A stretch of 64,000 nucleotides of DNA from Epiperipatus broadwayi (GCA_028023455.1 JAQFVV010012416.1:9181967-9245966); one strand, 5' to 3'. Shown: positions 12,001 to 23,525, numbered from the stretch's first letter. The notes: a model not told the origin generated them from the letters alone. A program made the numbers and translations.

Positions 12001-13882
12001 TTAAGTACATAAAAGTTCATGGGTAGCAGGATCCTAGGCGATGAGTGCGGGAAAGAGCATGTTGAACGGTGAGAAAGGTGAAAATTTCCACTACTCATGA
12101 CACATTGAATTGCTATAATGACGAGCCTGGATTATATTTATCATTGCTGTTTTATAATTACAAGTTCTCTTTTGGGAATTCAAATCTAGAAGTATTTATA
12201 CTATTTTCAGGTTATCTTAGAATGTACTTTATGCACTTAGCGGAACTGGAATTTGCTGACTGGAGGCACTTTTTGTTCATGTAAGTTTTAAAGACAATGC
12301 AATCCTGCTAAGAATTTCTCCAACGATTGTTTTAAAATATAATCTGAGATTTTAAAACAAATTTGAAGTGGATAAACTTTCCACTAATGGATTTTTACAT
12401 TACTGTTATAAAATTATAACTTTTTAATTCGGACTAATGGATTTCCAGTAAACTGATTTAATTGCATTCAAGAACATTAATTTAGGATTGCATCACCATT
12501 TTTTCTGACCACCATTACTAAAATAAATAATAAATTATAAATATAATTTTGAAATACACATTAATATATATTTTGCTTTTATATATGTTTTAAAAGTAAT
12601 CTCCCCTCACCTATAATATGTACACATCCATTACGCATGTACACGAATTAAAATAAAAACAAATATTTATTTATTAAAGGTATTTACATTAAGATATTTA
12701 TATATATATCTATGTCAGTGATTATAGCAAAAAAAAATGTATTAATAAATACATATATGTGTGTAAGGGTGGAGTTTGAATATGGTTTGGTGGTGGGAGA
12801 TTCTGAGTGGGCTATGAAGTTCAATCTGAATATCAGATTGACTGCTTCAATATATATGAATTTTATTTTACTCTGCCAAGAGTGTCCATGAACTTTTAAT
12901 TCATAAATCCATTCATCTACCAATTTTTGCTACAACATAGAAGCTTGATATATAGTAGTAAAGTTATGAACTTATAAATGAAAAAAAAAAATCAGTTTTG
13001 TCACATGATCTCATAAAAAACCAACCATACAATTATTGTATAATGACGTTTGTTAGATAACAATAAAATAACTGAATTATTCATATGTAATTTAAACTTT
13101 ATGACAAAAAGTTAAAAAGCAACAAGATAAGCTCATTCTCATATTTTCTTAGGGTTAGGTGCAATCATTAAAAATTAATTGGCGCAATAAATTAATATTA
13201 AAATATAACTTTAATATTAAATTTCTTATTTCATGTAAATGTCAATGATTACTGTATTTGAGAATATTGTAAAATATTAAACAAACAACCATTTAACATC
13301 AACATTAAAAGCAACAATTCATTGTTATGATTCAACTCAGTTATTCATCAATAAGGAGCAAAAAATTTGTGCATACTCTTTCAGAATCCGCATTTAGTTC
13401 TTTTACACAAGTTAAATTAATGGCTTAAAAATTTCAAACATTCTGAAGTTTTGAATCCAAGCTAACTTGTTGAATAGATATGGATGTTTGATACTCGTTA
13501 ATAAGTATTTTAAAAGCCCCAGTTATGTGTTATCTTTTTGTCCTGTTGGCGAAAAAATTAGTATATAACCTTCACAAATTACATTAAACATCTGCATACA
13601 GCAGAAATCCACTCTTCATTTTATTCTAAAACAACCTACAGTAAACACGAATAATCAATGCTCCCAGAGGGTCATGTCACCTCTATAGACTAATTTTTTG
13701 CTACTGATTTTCATGAATAGATGCATTGGATTTGCTTGCACATACACCATAGAATGATTTACCTATATGTGTCATTTAACTAAAATTATCGAATTTATTT
13801 TTGTTTATTTTTGGACACGTTCATATTTGAGTCAACTCTCTCTCTCTATACATACACACACATAAATAAAAATAAAAATTAC
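9071..13882. other. Probable MADD intron, mostly featureless
   Basis: It lies downstream of the last visible MADD exon. It holds (TA)n runs at 9310-9350 and 9650-9670, a moderately GC-rich patch at 10570-10980 with an unrecognised 71-codon minus frame, and an unrecognised 79-codon minus frame at 12684-12923 (WIYELKVHGHSWQ). No match to the next MADD segment was found. Confidence 0.5.
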
Positions 13883-14041
13883 CTGAGTTCTAGCTAATCT
13901 AGAAAGAAAACCACTTCTTTTGGGTCGAGATCTTAAAAAACTATTAACTTGGAAGGCGACAACTGGTCGTGGATAAAGCCGCAAAGTACGTGTGTGTTCA
14001 GAAAAGTTCGCTAACAAATTGGGAGAATTAAGAAATCTAAC
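13883..14041 (-). CDS. MADD: MADD exon, conserved [14 protein letters not shown] block
   Basis: This is a 159-bp exon of 53 codons, phase 0 to phase 0, with acceptor ttttag and donor CAG|gtaatt. The peptide begins [19 protein letters not shown], contains [12 protein letters not shown] and SFLRSRPKR, and ends in LARTQ. All are hallmark strings of MADD/Rab3-GEF. The [15 protein letters not shown] wording resembles what I recall of arthropod Rab3-GEF more than vertebrate MADD, which is the main hint about the host lineage. The next family segment (AVE.F..W) is not visible between here and position 1, so the downstream intron is probably at least 13.9 kb. Confidence 0.96.
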
Positions 14042-16116
14042 CTAAAAAATAAAATTCAGTGATAACATTTTATTGTTATATAAATGTACTTAATAATGAG
14101 TCTTGGAAAAAAATAAATCATAATGCATATCAATAATGAATACAGAAAAAATCAACACTTTATATGTGTGCGTGTGCATACCATATATATATAATTGGGC
14201 AAATACTTTATTCCTAAAGAATGAATTATTTTATTCTGCAAATAAAAATAAAAATTAAACTTTGACTTATTTTCCAAATATTAATTACAAATTGAAGAAG
14301 AAAAAAAATCAATAATTGAAATATCATGCAATACTCAAGAGATTTTTTTTCTTTAACTCACAAAATGTTCAAAAACAAGTTTAAAACAAAAAGTTTCAAG
14401 TTATATAACTTTTAGATTGATATAAAAAGTTATTTCAAAAGCAAGATTTTCTATTTAACTTTTGTATAATTATTTATCTCTTTCTCAGCTTGCATAAAAA
14501 TGCATTTAATAAAGTAAAATAAAAGAATGTACGATATTAAAATATAATTCTTTTGACTTTAAAAAACTTTTCTTCTGAATTCCTTTGGAGGATACGTCAC
14601 TGACATATATACATAATTCATTATCTGTTAATATTATATTTTAAATATTAAAATCTAAAAAATTTTTTTTTCTTATTTACTGATAGTTTTAAAAAATCAT
14701 GGGGCATGTGATCGAATGGTTAATTACATGAGAGGTCATGTGATACTTATTCAGACATACTTTTGAATTAAAAATTACGCTAAATCTGTTAATATTTCTA
14801 CTATTTAACAACTCATAGACAAAAAATATGTTTTTCAGTAAAGGCAACAGCAATAAACACAATTTCCTCAACTGCCATGATAATGAAATGGTGCTGCTTG
14901 ACCTAATAACCTATTCTCTAACATTGGTGTAGTTATAAATATTGGGCGTTGATGACAAAATCTCAGAAGGTTCTCACATTTCAAATACTAAGTTTTTACC
15001 CTTAATTATTTATCACTAAACATGACAATCACCATTTCTTATGCTTGCTCACAACTGTTATTAAAACAGGCAAAACTTTCCATACAGTGGTGCCACAAGC
15101 AGTGTGAAAGCTAGAAACGAGTCTGGGGATATTGGATGAGTAGGCATTAGTTAGGGATCTTATGCGCAAGCCTTCTGGCATCCATTTATTACTCTGGTTG
15201 GCACTGAGTGGCACTACGTATGGAGAGTTTTGCCTGTTTTAATTATTTATATTAAAATTTCCAATTATTTATCACATAAAACAAATTAAAGAAGTCACCC
15301 ATTTTAAAAATCCTTCCTCTTCATTTTTTTGGATTTGCAAAATCACAAATTATGTCTTTTAGTTTCATTTTAGATGTCTTATTAGCTTGACAAATTGCAT
15401 TTCTTTTAAAACTTTTTATTATTATTTTTAATTTACTAAAGATGTTTCATTCCTGGTCACAGTTAGTGAAGGTATAAAAAACAATAGATGTAAGATATAT
15501 ATATATTATTAAATTAATTTCCCAAATAATCTTATTTAATAATTAATTATTCTGAAAATTGCTCAATTGATATTTTTTCAATAATATTTTTTTCCAATAA
15601 TAAAATCATTTGAATTAACATATCAAATTGTTTTAAGAAAAGATTCAAACTGTAATTATAATTTTAACACAATGAGAGTTTAAAAATACATGATCTGAAA
15701 ACTCATGATTGGTTCTAATAAATTTCGATATATGACCCCAAAAATATTGCCTTCCCTTGCAATGTGGTAGCTATTTCACTGCTGTCTAGTTATGGACAAC
15801 TATATTCGGACAGAGAATTTAATATGAAGATATACACTGTAGGTGAAATGGAATAAATGATTAACTTTTCATAAATAAGAGTAATAAAATATGAATGTTT
15901 CTTTTTTTAAAAAGAAACAAAAAATATATAAAATTTGAAGTTTCAAGTGATTCACATATATAGTAAAAGATTTAATAGAATATATCAAATTAATGATGTA
16001 AGTAGAGATAAAATATATATAAATAACATAATTACCAGTACTTACATGAAAATTAATATGAGCAATATATAAATATAATGTATTTCCAACATTAAAAAAA
16101 ATAGAAATAATCATAC
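14042..16116. other. MADD intron (2.1 kb)
   Basis: This intron separates the exons at 13.9-14.0 and 16.1-16.3 kb. Apart from the R400 fragment at 15.0-15.2 kb it is AT-rich and featureless. Confidence 0.8.
15020..15245 (-). repeat. R400 fragment
   Basis: The copy has the same blocks as copy 1: GGCAAAACTTTCCATACAGT at one side, then a minus-strand frame MPLSANQSNKWMPEGL, YSSNIPRLVSS. About 25 bp in the centre differ. A second partial end (TATGGAGAGTTTTGCCTGTT) is at 15219. It lies in the intron between the two right-hand MADD exons and the window start. Confidence 0.7.
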
Positions 16117-16293
16117 CATAGCAACCCTTGTTGCTATATCAACAGAATCAACATCATTGCCATAAATGAAAGGGTTAAAGCCAGTAGTTGAAGTGAGACT
16201 TTCTCTCCGTTGTTGTAACTGGACACCTTCCTCTGTGCTGATTTTATCCAAATTTTTGATTGGTTGAGGGCCCATGCTCATACTGGCCAAGGC
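16117..16293 (-). CDS. MADD: MADD exon, dDENN to GNDVDSVD block
   Basis: This is a 177-bp exon of 59 codons, phase 0 to phase 0, with acceptor tttttag and donor ATG|gtatga. The peptide starts [11 protein letters not shown], passes through a polar segment rich in Gln, Arg, Glu and Ser (residues about 20-36), and ends in the conserved block [19 protein letters not shown] followed by AM. In the family this is the segment where the DENN module meets the conserved strip that continues into the next exon. The polar middle is the least conserved part. The frame is open throughout. Confidence 0.94.
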
Positions 16294-16734
16294 CTAAAAA
16301 AATAAATCATTACAAAGATTATAAAGCAATAATAAATAAATAATTCAAACTAGATCAACTACATAAACTTTTTTTATTTCAACATTACTATTTATCATTA
16401 TATTTATCACCTAATTTGAAATCACTATTGCACTTTATAAAAAAAAATCCTATATAAAATAAATAAATATCTAATAATAACTTTTAATAAATATTGAATA
16501 TAAAACAAATATTCAAAACAAAAATTAAAAAAAGGCTGTTTTTATTATGTGCCAAATGACATCAATCACATTGACTTCTGACAATCATATAATTTCTTCT
16601 AAAATATCTTCCCATTTGTTTTTCATGATCTTTAATTGCACACTTATTACTGCAATGTTGGTGCATATCCACCTCATTGCTGATCATCCTTTTCTTTTTG
16701 AGGATTATATATCTTTAGAATGTCACCTGATTCC

Positions 16735-17510
16735 ATCACATGGCCATAGTATTAAACCAACTAAACATCACATGATCACAATTCCCTATGCTTACACAAT
16801 CTGTTATAGTAGAGGTAAAATTCTCTATATAGTAGTGCCACCCAGTGCAGGCCAGAGTAATCAATGGATGCAAAAAAGTTTGTGCATAAAAGGTGGCTGC
16901 TGGAGGATCCTAAGATATAGGTGCAATGCTTTAAGAAAGTTTCCTCAATGATAAACGCCACAAACTAGAAACTAGTCTGTGGGTTTTGGATGAGTAGGCA
17001 CTAGAATAAGGATTTTATGCACAAACTTTCTTGCATCCATTCACTGTGGCTTGCACTGGGTGATACTATTGTATGGAGAGTTTTGCCTCTGATATAACAG
17101 CTCATGTAAGCATAGGGAATTGTGATCATGTGATATTTAATGGTTTAATATCAATCCTGCCAAAAGCGATGATGATGACTATGGTTATTAAAGAACCAAA
17201 GACATCAAAATGTGTAGACACTGAACTGGGTTCAGATCTATATGATTATACAGGAGAATGAATTTGGATTGACAACATTATTGTGTTTTAATTTTGAACT
17301 CAGAGCTTTTTAGATCTAGGTGCAGTGCATTCAGATCCAAGGCTCCTCACTGATGAAAGCCACAAGCTAAAAACTAGTCTTCCAATATTGGATGAGTCGG
17401 CACTGGATAGGGATTTTATGCACAAACTTTCTTGCATCCATTGATTACTCTGGCTTCCACTGGGTGATACTATTGTAGGGAATTTTGCCTCTGTTATCAC
17501 ATGACCATAG
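16735..17510. repeat. R400 complex: one plus half-unit and two minus units
   Basis: A plus-strand half-unit (about 16767-16925, frame GKILYIVVPPSAGQSNQW) runs head-on into a minus-strand unit (about 16925-17095). A 200-bp link follows (17095-17305, with AAAGAACCAAAGACATCAAAA and CTGGGTTCAGATCTATA), then a second minus unit (17310-17500, frame NQWMQESLCIKSL). The two minus units are 400 bp apart (TTGCATCCATT at 17032 and 17432). The palindromic junction suggests inversion or nested insertion. Confidence 0.75.
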
Positions 17511-17830
17511 CTTACATATTGCTGTTATTGCAGCATATTTTTTCACCACCTACATGCCACTTACTGTAAGTTTTAGTAGCTAATAGATGTAAAATGGTAA
17601 AGCTTATTAAATTCTTATTCTGTGCTGTCCTATCAGGTACACAAGTTCCAGATCCAAAGATCATCACTGACAAAAGCCATAAGCTTGAAAATAATCTGAA
17701 GATATTGGATGGAATATCACAGGATAAGGATTTTATAAGCATTACACTCATTAAAGCTTACAGGGAGTGGCATAGAGATGGTGAAAAAGTATACTGCTAT
17801 TATATACCCTTTCAATGATTTAGATTATAT
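17500..17830. repeat. Diverged R400-like unit
   Basis: Blocks such as GATCATCACTGACAAAAGCCATAAGC, GATATTGGATGGA and AAGGATTTTATAAGCATTACACTC follow the order of the R400 minus unit but with heavy divergence. Short frames on both strands (17512-17751 minus, 17594-17818 plus) overlap it. The relationship is by eye. Confidence 0.5.
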
Positions 17831-17879
17831 TCTATTTGACCTGATTATTTGGCTTTGATTCTGTTTAAGTAACTATCTG

Positions 17880-18430
17880 CCCATTTTTCTTGCTCTCCAA
17901 TATAATCTCAAAAGACTTTGCCTGTACTGTAATTTAAAAGTATTTGATACTTTTTCTTTCTTTCCTGACCCCAGACATAAAGATTTTCGTAATTTGAATA
18001 ATTCTGACTTTCTTTTTAAAATATATCCTTATATTTTTCAGATTCTTCATCAACACTTTGATTATTGAATCACTGCAGTTGATCAATGATCCAAATTGTT
18101 CCAATTTTAATGTCTTCACCAACAATTTTGAAATCAGCTGCTATTCATCTCATAATCTTTGTCTTCAAATTTGACTGTATTCCACTTTTCATTCCGCTAT
18201 TTTACCTTTTCTTAAAAGTGTTTTTAGATCTTCCTCTTTTTCGGCTAAGAATGTAATATCAACAACATATATATCCTAAATTCATATTTGTCTTCAACCA
18301 ATGTGGCTTTCCTCATTTCATATTCAGACATATATCAGTCCCATGAATTGAGTCATATAATCATAATCACTTTTTAATCCTTGATTGTGTAAATAAGTAT
18401 GAATCTTCTAAGTCAAAAATATAAAAAAAA
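17880..18430 (-). pseudogene. Non-LTR reverse transcriptase relic (YADD to thumb)
   Basis: The minus strand reads VVDITFLAEKEEDLKTLLRK near 18290-18230. This matches the LINE motif C region, normally YADDT.L.AE..EDL..LL, with YADD degraded to VVDI. Downstream pieces such as AADFKIVGEDIKI (another frame) and the weakly thumb-like string INCSDSIIKVLMKN follow in shifting frames. Upstream, WNEESHIG and similar fragments fit the segment before motif C. Several frameshifts and stops are present. The catalytic aspartates are not intact. The clade cannot be set by eye. Confidence 0.6.
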
Positions 18431-18829
18431 AAATAGAAGGACCACATACATTTATGAAAGGGTGCAAAAAAAACTTTAATAGATAGAATGACAATATTAA
18501 TTTCATTGCTAATTTAACATCAGTCTATTCATCATAAATAAATGTTATATGCAAAAAAAAAAAATCGACAATTTAGATATCTTCTGGTGATAAAACAACA
18601 AAAAATTTACTCTTTTGAAAAAAATAGCTTTTGCTTAAGCTGAATGTAGGATAACAGATTTTAAAACCTATTCTACAACTTATAAAAATGCTTTCAGGAG
18701 CAGTTCTCTTCATTTTATTTTCTGCCATTTATTGTAATCTTAACTCATTAAAAAAAATGTACAAAGAGAAATAGGAAGACTTGCATTAGCTGCACAGCAA
18801 AGGAGGTAATTCAAGGAGAAATGGAATGG

Positions 18830-19590
18830 TTAAGTTTTTATATGAGAGATACAAAAAGCAAAATAAAAATGCTTGGTAGATTGTGATTTATGGGTACCAA
18901 AAGAATAGCTAAAATAGAATTTAATTAGGTTATGAGTAAAGGATTGGCAACAAGATGGGTGAGAAAGGTTGTACATTATACAGAAGATTTGGATTAAGAA
19001 TTTATGTCAGTATACTTATACAAAAGATGGAATGATTGTATTAGGAGAATTGTTGAGTGTTATAATGGCAAAGAATGTGATAGAAGAATAAATGCATTAG
19101 TAAAAAATAGAATTGGAGAGATAGAGAACTAGTATGAAGAGTAAAAAAAAAATTAACTATATACAGAAGAAAACAGAATATTGGATGTTTAGTTAATTTA
19201 TGATAATAGCAAGTTTTTAGTATACTAAAAATATTTTTTTTACTTAATCAAGAATAAGTAGGCTTAAAACTGTCTCCATAAAAAAAACGGTTACTGTTTT
19301 CAGATTTGGAATGATTGTATTAGGAGAATTGTTGAGTGTTATAATGGCAAAGAATGTGATAGAAGAATAAATGCATTAGTAAAAAATAGAGTTGGAGAGA
19401 TAGAGAACTAGTATGAAGGGTAAAAAGAATTTAACTATATACAGAAGAAAACAGAATATTGGATGTTTAGTTAATTTATGATAATAGCAAGTTTTTAGTA
19501 TACTAAAAATATTTTTTTTACTTAATCAAGAATAAGTAGGCTTAAAACTGTCTCCATAAAAAAACTGTTACTGTTTTCAGATTTTTCTAG
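18830..19590 (+). pseudogene. LINE C-terminal relic containing a 279-bp tandem duplication
   Basis: The plus strand carries broken frames such as KRWNDCIRRIVECYNGKEC and RRINALVKNRIGEIEN, then YRRKQNIGC. The last string lines up with the region just before the CCHC-like knuckle of the 4.1-kb LINE copy (YRSKRNIGC there). The stretch from 19029 to 19307 is repeated almost exactly at 19308-19586. Because the duplication copies relic sequence with the same stops, it happened after the element died. No knuckle follows here. Confidence 0.55.
19029..19586. repeat. Near-exact 279-bp tandem duplication
   Basis: The unit starting GGAATGATTGTATTAGGAGA occurs at 19029 and 19308, a period of 279 bp, and both units end in TACTGTTTTCAGATTT. 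Visible differences are a few A-run lengths and single bases (for example ATAGAATTGG versus ATAGAGTTGG). It copies LINE relic sequence. Confidence 0.85.
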
Positions 19591-19639
19591 ATGCTGTTTA
19601 GAAAAATATTCTCTTATTCAAGCTAGAGTAATACAATAA

Positions 19640-20280
19640 AGTGAATGGCAGTCATCATCATCAACTATTATCAATCCACTGCAGGATGAAGGCCTCTCCA
19701 AATTTAATCCATCTTCTCCGAACTTTAGCTTCTCTTCTCCATATCACTCCTGCACGCTTTCTTATTTCATCCATCCATCTCACATGTGGTCTCTTTCTGG
19801 GTCTTTTACAATCTCTTGGAATCCTGTTTAAGGTTTCAATTGTACATCTATTATCATCTCTTCTAGCAATATGTCCAGCCCAACTCCAATCTTTTAATTT
19901 TTTCAATGAGGTCAGTAACACTTGTTTGTTCTCTTACCCATATATTGCGTTTTTGATCTTGTTATTCCCAACATGCATCTCTCTATACTTCTTTGAGTGG
20001 TCTGGAGTCTCTGTATTCCTCTTCTATTAAGCGTTCAAATCTCAGATCCGTAAGTAAGAATGGGTAAAACACATTTGTTAAAAACCTTCCTGTTCAACAT
20101 AGGCATATTTCCTTTTAGTATTAAGTTATTTCTACCAAAAGCACTCCAACCAAGTATAATTCTATGATTAATTTCATCCATTATGTTTCCATCTGTATTA
20201 ATAATCTGACCAAGGTATTTGTAAATGTTAACTTCTAATTCATCATAATCAATCTTTATTTTCATATTTTGAGCAAATCG
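19640..20280 (-). pseudogene. RTE-type LINE 3' part: thumb and C-terminus
   Basis: Two open frames in order on the minus strand give the C-terminal third of an RTE-like non-LTR retrotransposon. The frame at 20265-20035 has YLGQIINTDGNIMDEI, then RIILGWSAFGRNN and CVLPILTYGSE, the classical thumb. The frame at 19921-19661 has DWSWAGHIARRDDNR and KRPHVRWMDEIRKRAG, then FGEAFILQW, the classical C-terminus. Between them (19922-20034) frameshifts break a TQRS..R.M.G..R segment. The 3' end carries a TGATGATGATGA tail at about 19650. The RT palm is missing, so it is 5'-truncated. It looks younger than the other LINE pieces. Confidence 0.88.
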
Positions 20281-20431
20281 ATTAAAAGATGATCACATAC
20301 AGCATTCAGAAATGGAAAAATTGATCCTTATAAATCATAGAATATGGTGAATTTACAAATTTTAACATTTTTTTACATTTTTGTTTGTCTGTTTACATGT
20401 TTTATTGAATAACATAATAGTTGAAGTTGTT

Positions 20432-21576
20432 TTATAGCTAAAGACGCCACTCGATGGTGCCGTTTTCGTGCTAAATCACATAAAAATGCTGTTTCCGCAG
20501 CCGACACGTTCGAACCCGCGTTTTCTATAATACAACTTTTTTGTTGTGCTACAGATTTCATGCCACTATGTTGCATCACAGTACCGCATGTATGTCGCAT
20601 CGCAGCAAATACATTTTCCGAATTCGCACAGTTTATAAAATGGTTACGGCTTGGTGAGAGGGTGTGTGTATTTGAATTAGATGGAAATATTGTTTTCATT
20701 GGATTTTTTTTTATTTTAAAGTATTGAAATGTTCAGATTTTGTAAAGTAATAATTATCAGACTTTTTACACCGTACTGTATTGAAGTTTTAATTGGGAAA
20801 ATGTTGACAAGATATATGTGTAAAGTGAGTTGGAATTAGGTAACGCATCAAGTAACGTACTGTTCGTAACATTCCACGAGACAAACAAGATTCTACCGTG
20901 TGTATATTTTTGAAGTAAAAAAGAGCGGTAACATAAAAATATCCAGTAAGAAAAGTACAATTATGCACAGTTTTTTGTAAATTTCATAAAAAGCATATAT
21001 TATAAACATGGTTAATAAGTAAAGAAGACATTTTATATATGTGTGTGTTTGTTGTTGTTTAAAAAAGTTTTACTTTCTTTCTTTTCTCCGACTACGGTTA
21101 TACTTTGTTGAATATAGTTTACGTTTATTGTTATCATTTATTTTATAGATGTTACTAAAAAAAAATATTTACAAAAATACGATTTTGGTATTTTTTATTT
21201 TAGCATTACAAACAACAGAACACTAACCCTAAACCTAACAACTTTTACTTTTTGTTGTCATTCTATTTGAAGTAAAAATAGCAGTAAAGCTGTAACCCCA
21301 GTAAAAAAATATCCGATAGAAAATTGATTTTTCTAATAAAGCAAAATAAAAAATACGAATCAAATTGTAATTTGTTTATTTTATTTTACATTTATTATTA
21401 TCATTTAATTTGTATACGTTAATAAAAAATAATATTTAAAAAAGACGATTTTGTTTTGTTTTTATTTTCGCATTACAAAAACACATCAAAATGATTAAAA
21501 TCAATGGCCCAGGAATGGTCATATTTGATAGTTTTAGCGTGAAAATGGCACCATCGAACTGCGTCTTTATCTATAA
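20432..21576. mobile_element. TIR DNA transposon, about 1.15 kb, related to the 6.6-kb element
   Basis: The left end TTATAGCTAAAGACGCCACT (20432-20451) is inverted at 21576-21557 as TTATAGATAAAGACGCAGTT, and both continue with CGATGGTGCCRTTTTCRYGC. Subterminal GGCCCAGGAATGGTCATAT (about 21507) resembles GGCCCAGTAATGTTATAT of the 6.6-kb element (about 8060), and the other ends also match loosely. A minus-strand frame (20699-20373) is serine-, asparagine- and cysteine-rich and unrecognised; it starts with MKTIF where the other element has MQTIP. No transposase was found. Confidence 0.65.
20890..21490. repeat. Internal tandem duplication, period about 270 bp, in the 20.4-kb element
   Basis: TTACGTTTATTGTTATCATTTA (from 21119) and its follow-on, through ACGATTTTGGT and GCATTACAAA, recur from about 21388 with TTACATTTATTATTATCATT, ACGATTTTGTT and GCATTACAAA. 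A GAAGTAAAAA..GCRGTAA block near 20911 and 21270 suggests the repeat starts earlier. There are about two copies, diverged. Confidence 0.6.
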
Positions 21577-22259
21577 GACAAGCACCTTTGATACAGTATA
21601 GTTTGTGGCATCACTGTATTGCAATTTTAATTTTCTGATATCAGATTTAATTTTCAATATTTTTTTTTTTTTAAATTTAGTAAATTTTCATCCAAGAATT
21701 TTAAATAATGTTTTTGAATAATTTTTTCTACTAAATTATCAATTATCCAGGTTGAGCGTCTTCTGACACCGTTTTTCAACTTAAAACAAAACCACTGACT
21801 TAGTAATAAAAGATTTACATATATCCTGAATTTTTAAAATTGCAGAATTAACATAGCAAAAATATTATTCCAGTTCTGATTAGATAATACTTTTTAATTT
21901 ATTATGAGGTAAATTATTAACATAAAAATGAATATTTATCTGTTATTACAGTTAAATAATTTTAACATAGTCACACAATGATCTGATGTGAAACCTTTAA
22001 ATAAAAATAATTCATAATTTTGATAGTAGTTTAATTTCAAAAATGGGGAAAAATTTTTTTTTTCTTTTTAGAGGTAGAAAATAAAACTATTAACATACAT
22101 ACCTGTAACTTACATTTAAATAAGTATGTACATCTATGTGCGCTTCCTTCCAATTTATAGAAATTTTTTTTTTCATAATTAAGTTATTTTACTAATTATT
22201 TTACCTATTTTTGTTGACAGCTTAATATGTACACACACACATGCACATAAATATATACA

Positions 22260-22441
22260 TTCACTAGAGGAAGCTTACCACTAGCTCCAATCAAACTTTA
22301 ATTTATAAGTGTCGAAAGAGAAAGAATTCAAAAGCTCTATCTAACGATAAGGACTTTCCAATAGAGATTTTGAATTCTTTTTCTTTTGGCACTTATAAAT
22401 TAAAGCTTGACTGGAGCTAGTGGTAAGCTCCCTCTAGTGAA
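22260..22441. mobile_element. MITE-like perfect foldback, 182 bp
   Basis: TTCACTAGAGGAAGCTTACCACTAGCTCC at the left pairs with GGAGCTAGTGGTAAGCTCCCTCTAGTGAA at the right, and the pairing continues through TTTAATTTATAAGTG and an AGAAAGAATTCAAA block to a loop near 22347. Arms are about 85 bp each. If the ends are taken as TCACTAG/CTAGTGA, both sides are flanked by ACAT, a possible 4-bp target duplication. It has no coding capacity. Confidence 0.85.
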
Positions 22442-22885
22442 CATTTTAATACAAGCTTAACTTAAAAGCAAGTTACACAATTTGTGTCTTGTTTTATTAA
22501 TTATTATATATATATAAAGTTCCATGTTTGGTGCAAAGATTTGGAACCAAATAATCAAAAATAAAGAATAAAGAATATATACACTTGCTTAGATGCACTC
22601 ACTCAATAGCAAAGCACAAAAACTTCAATTAATGCCTATAAATATAACATATAATTACAAAAAGACATTCAATATACAAACAAGGTAGAAATATTAATTT
22701 TAGTTAACCATATAGAAACTTAATATATATTATGTACGCTCTAAGATTTTATAATACCAACAAGTCTGCTATAGCACTATCTATAGTAAGCTTGAATAAT
22801 TAATCAGTGATTACTAGACATTTACTTATGATTAATTAAAGCAAAATGTACTAATATTTAAAAACTAACAGTGATTTCCATTTAC

Positions 22886-22966
22886 CTGCTTGAGATGATT
22901 TTTAAGAATAGTGCCCTCAGGTTCAGGCATATTTGGAAGTTCATCTGCACTAAGAGGCACTGTGAT
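22886..22966 (-). CDS. MADD: MADD exon, dDENN linker
   Basis: This short exon has 81 bp and 27 codons and is phase 0 at both ends. The acceptor is ttttag and the donor CAG|gtaaat. The peptide runs from ITVPLSADELPNMPEPEG to KNHLKQ. The family shows the same pattern here: a variable small residue-rich start, the LP..PEPE core, and a lysine-rich helix ending in HLKQ. It is too short to stand out as an open reading frame. The assignment rests on its splice sites, its phase and its fit between the two neighbouring exons. A 182-bp foldback MITE lies about 450 bp away in the intron. Confidence 0.9.
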
Positions 22967-23333
22967 CTAAAACAAAAGACATACATATCTATAAATACAT
23001 ATTATTTGAATTTTGATTAAATTTCATTCATCTAAGCATACTCTGTCTGACAAACCATGTATCTATTATTTATAGAGTTCATTAAAGTTTATGATGCATC
23101 TTTAAAACAGAGATGCTAGGATAATTTGCATTAAGAGAATGGCAAACTACCAATGACAACGAAGTATTATCACTTGGTCAAAATATTCTGTTACCTGATT
23201 AATCCAATCTGCCCTCAAGAAAAAAACTTACTATACATACATATTGTTAACTATATAAAAAAAGAAAATTTGATAAATGTGCCAATAAAATCTAATAAAT
23301 AAAATAAGATTAATAAATTTCTAAATATATATA

Positions 23334-23525
23334 TATTCCTCTTATGCACTCCTCATAATGCTTTATTCAATTGCTTTATGATGCAATTTTGACTGTCTAG
23401 AAAGTCCTTTTCAAATCTATTAAACTGGAAGATATTAAACTGTTCTGAAGAAAACTGCTAAACAGTCAAAACTGTATGATAAAAGAATTAAATAAAGCGT
23501 TGTGAGGAGTGCATAAAAGGAATAT
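23334..23525. mobile_element. MITE-like foldback, about 190 bp
   Basis: ATTCCTCTTATGCACTCCTCATAATGCTTTATTC at the left pairs with the inverse of AATAAAGCGTTGTGAGGAGTGCATAAAAGGAAT at the right. An inner pair around TTTTGACTGT and ACAGTCAAAA also fits. The sequence differs from the other foldbacks here, so it is a separate family. Confidence 0.75.

Larger units (their letters stand above)
16294..22885. other. MADD intron (6.6 kb)
   Basis: It holds, from left to right, the R400 complex, three LINE relics on both strands, the 20.4-kb TIR element and the 22.3-kb MITE. The remaining gaps (16294-16734, 21577-22259, 22442-22885) show nothing beyond AT-rich sequence. Confidence 0.8.

Noticed and set aside
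12684-12923. 79-codon minus frame (WIYELKVHGHSWQ) with an AG-like border, considered as the next MADD exon
   Set aside because: It does not match the MADD segment that should follow LARTQ, and I recognise no other family.
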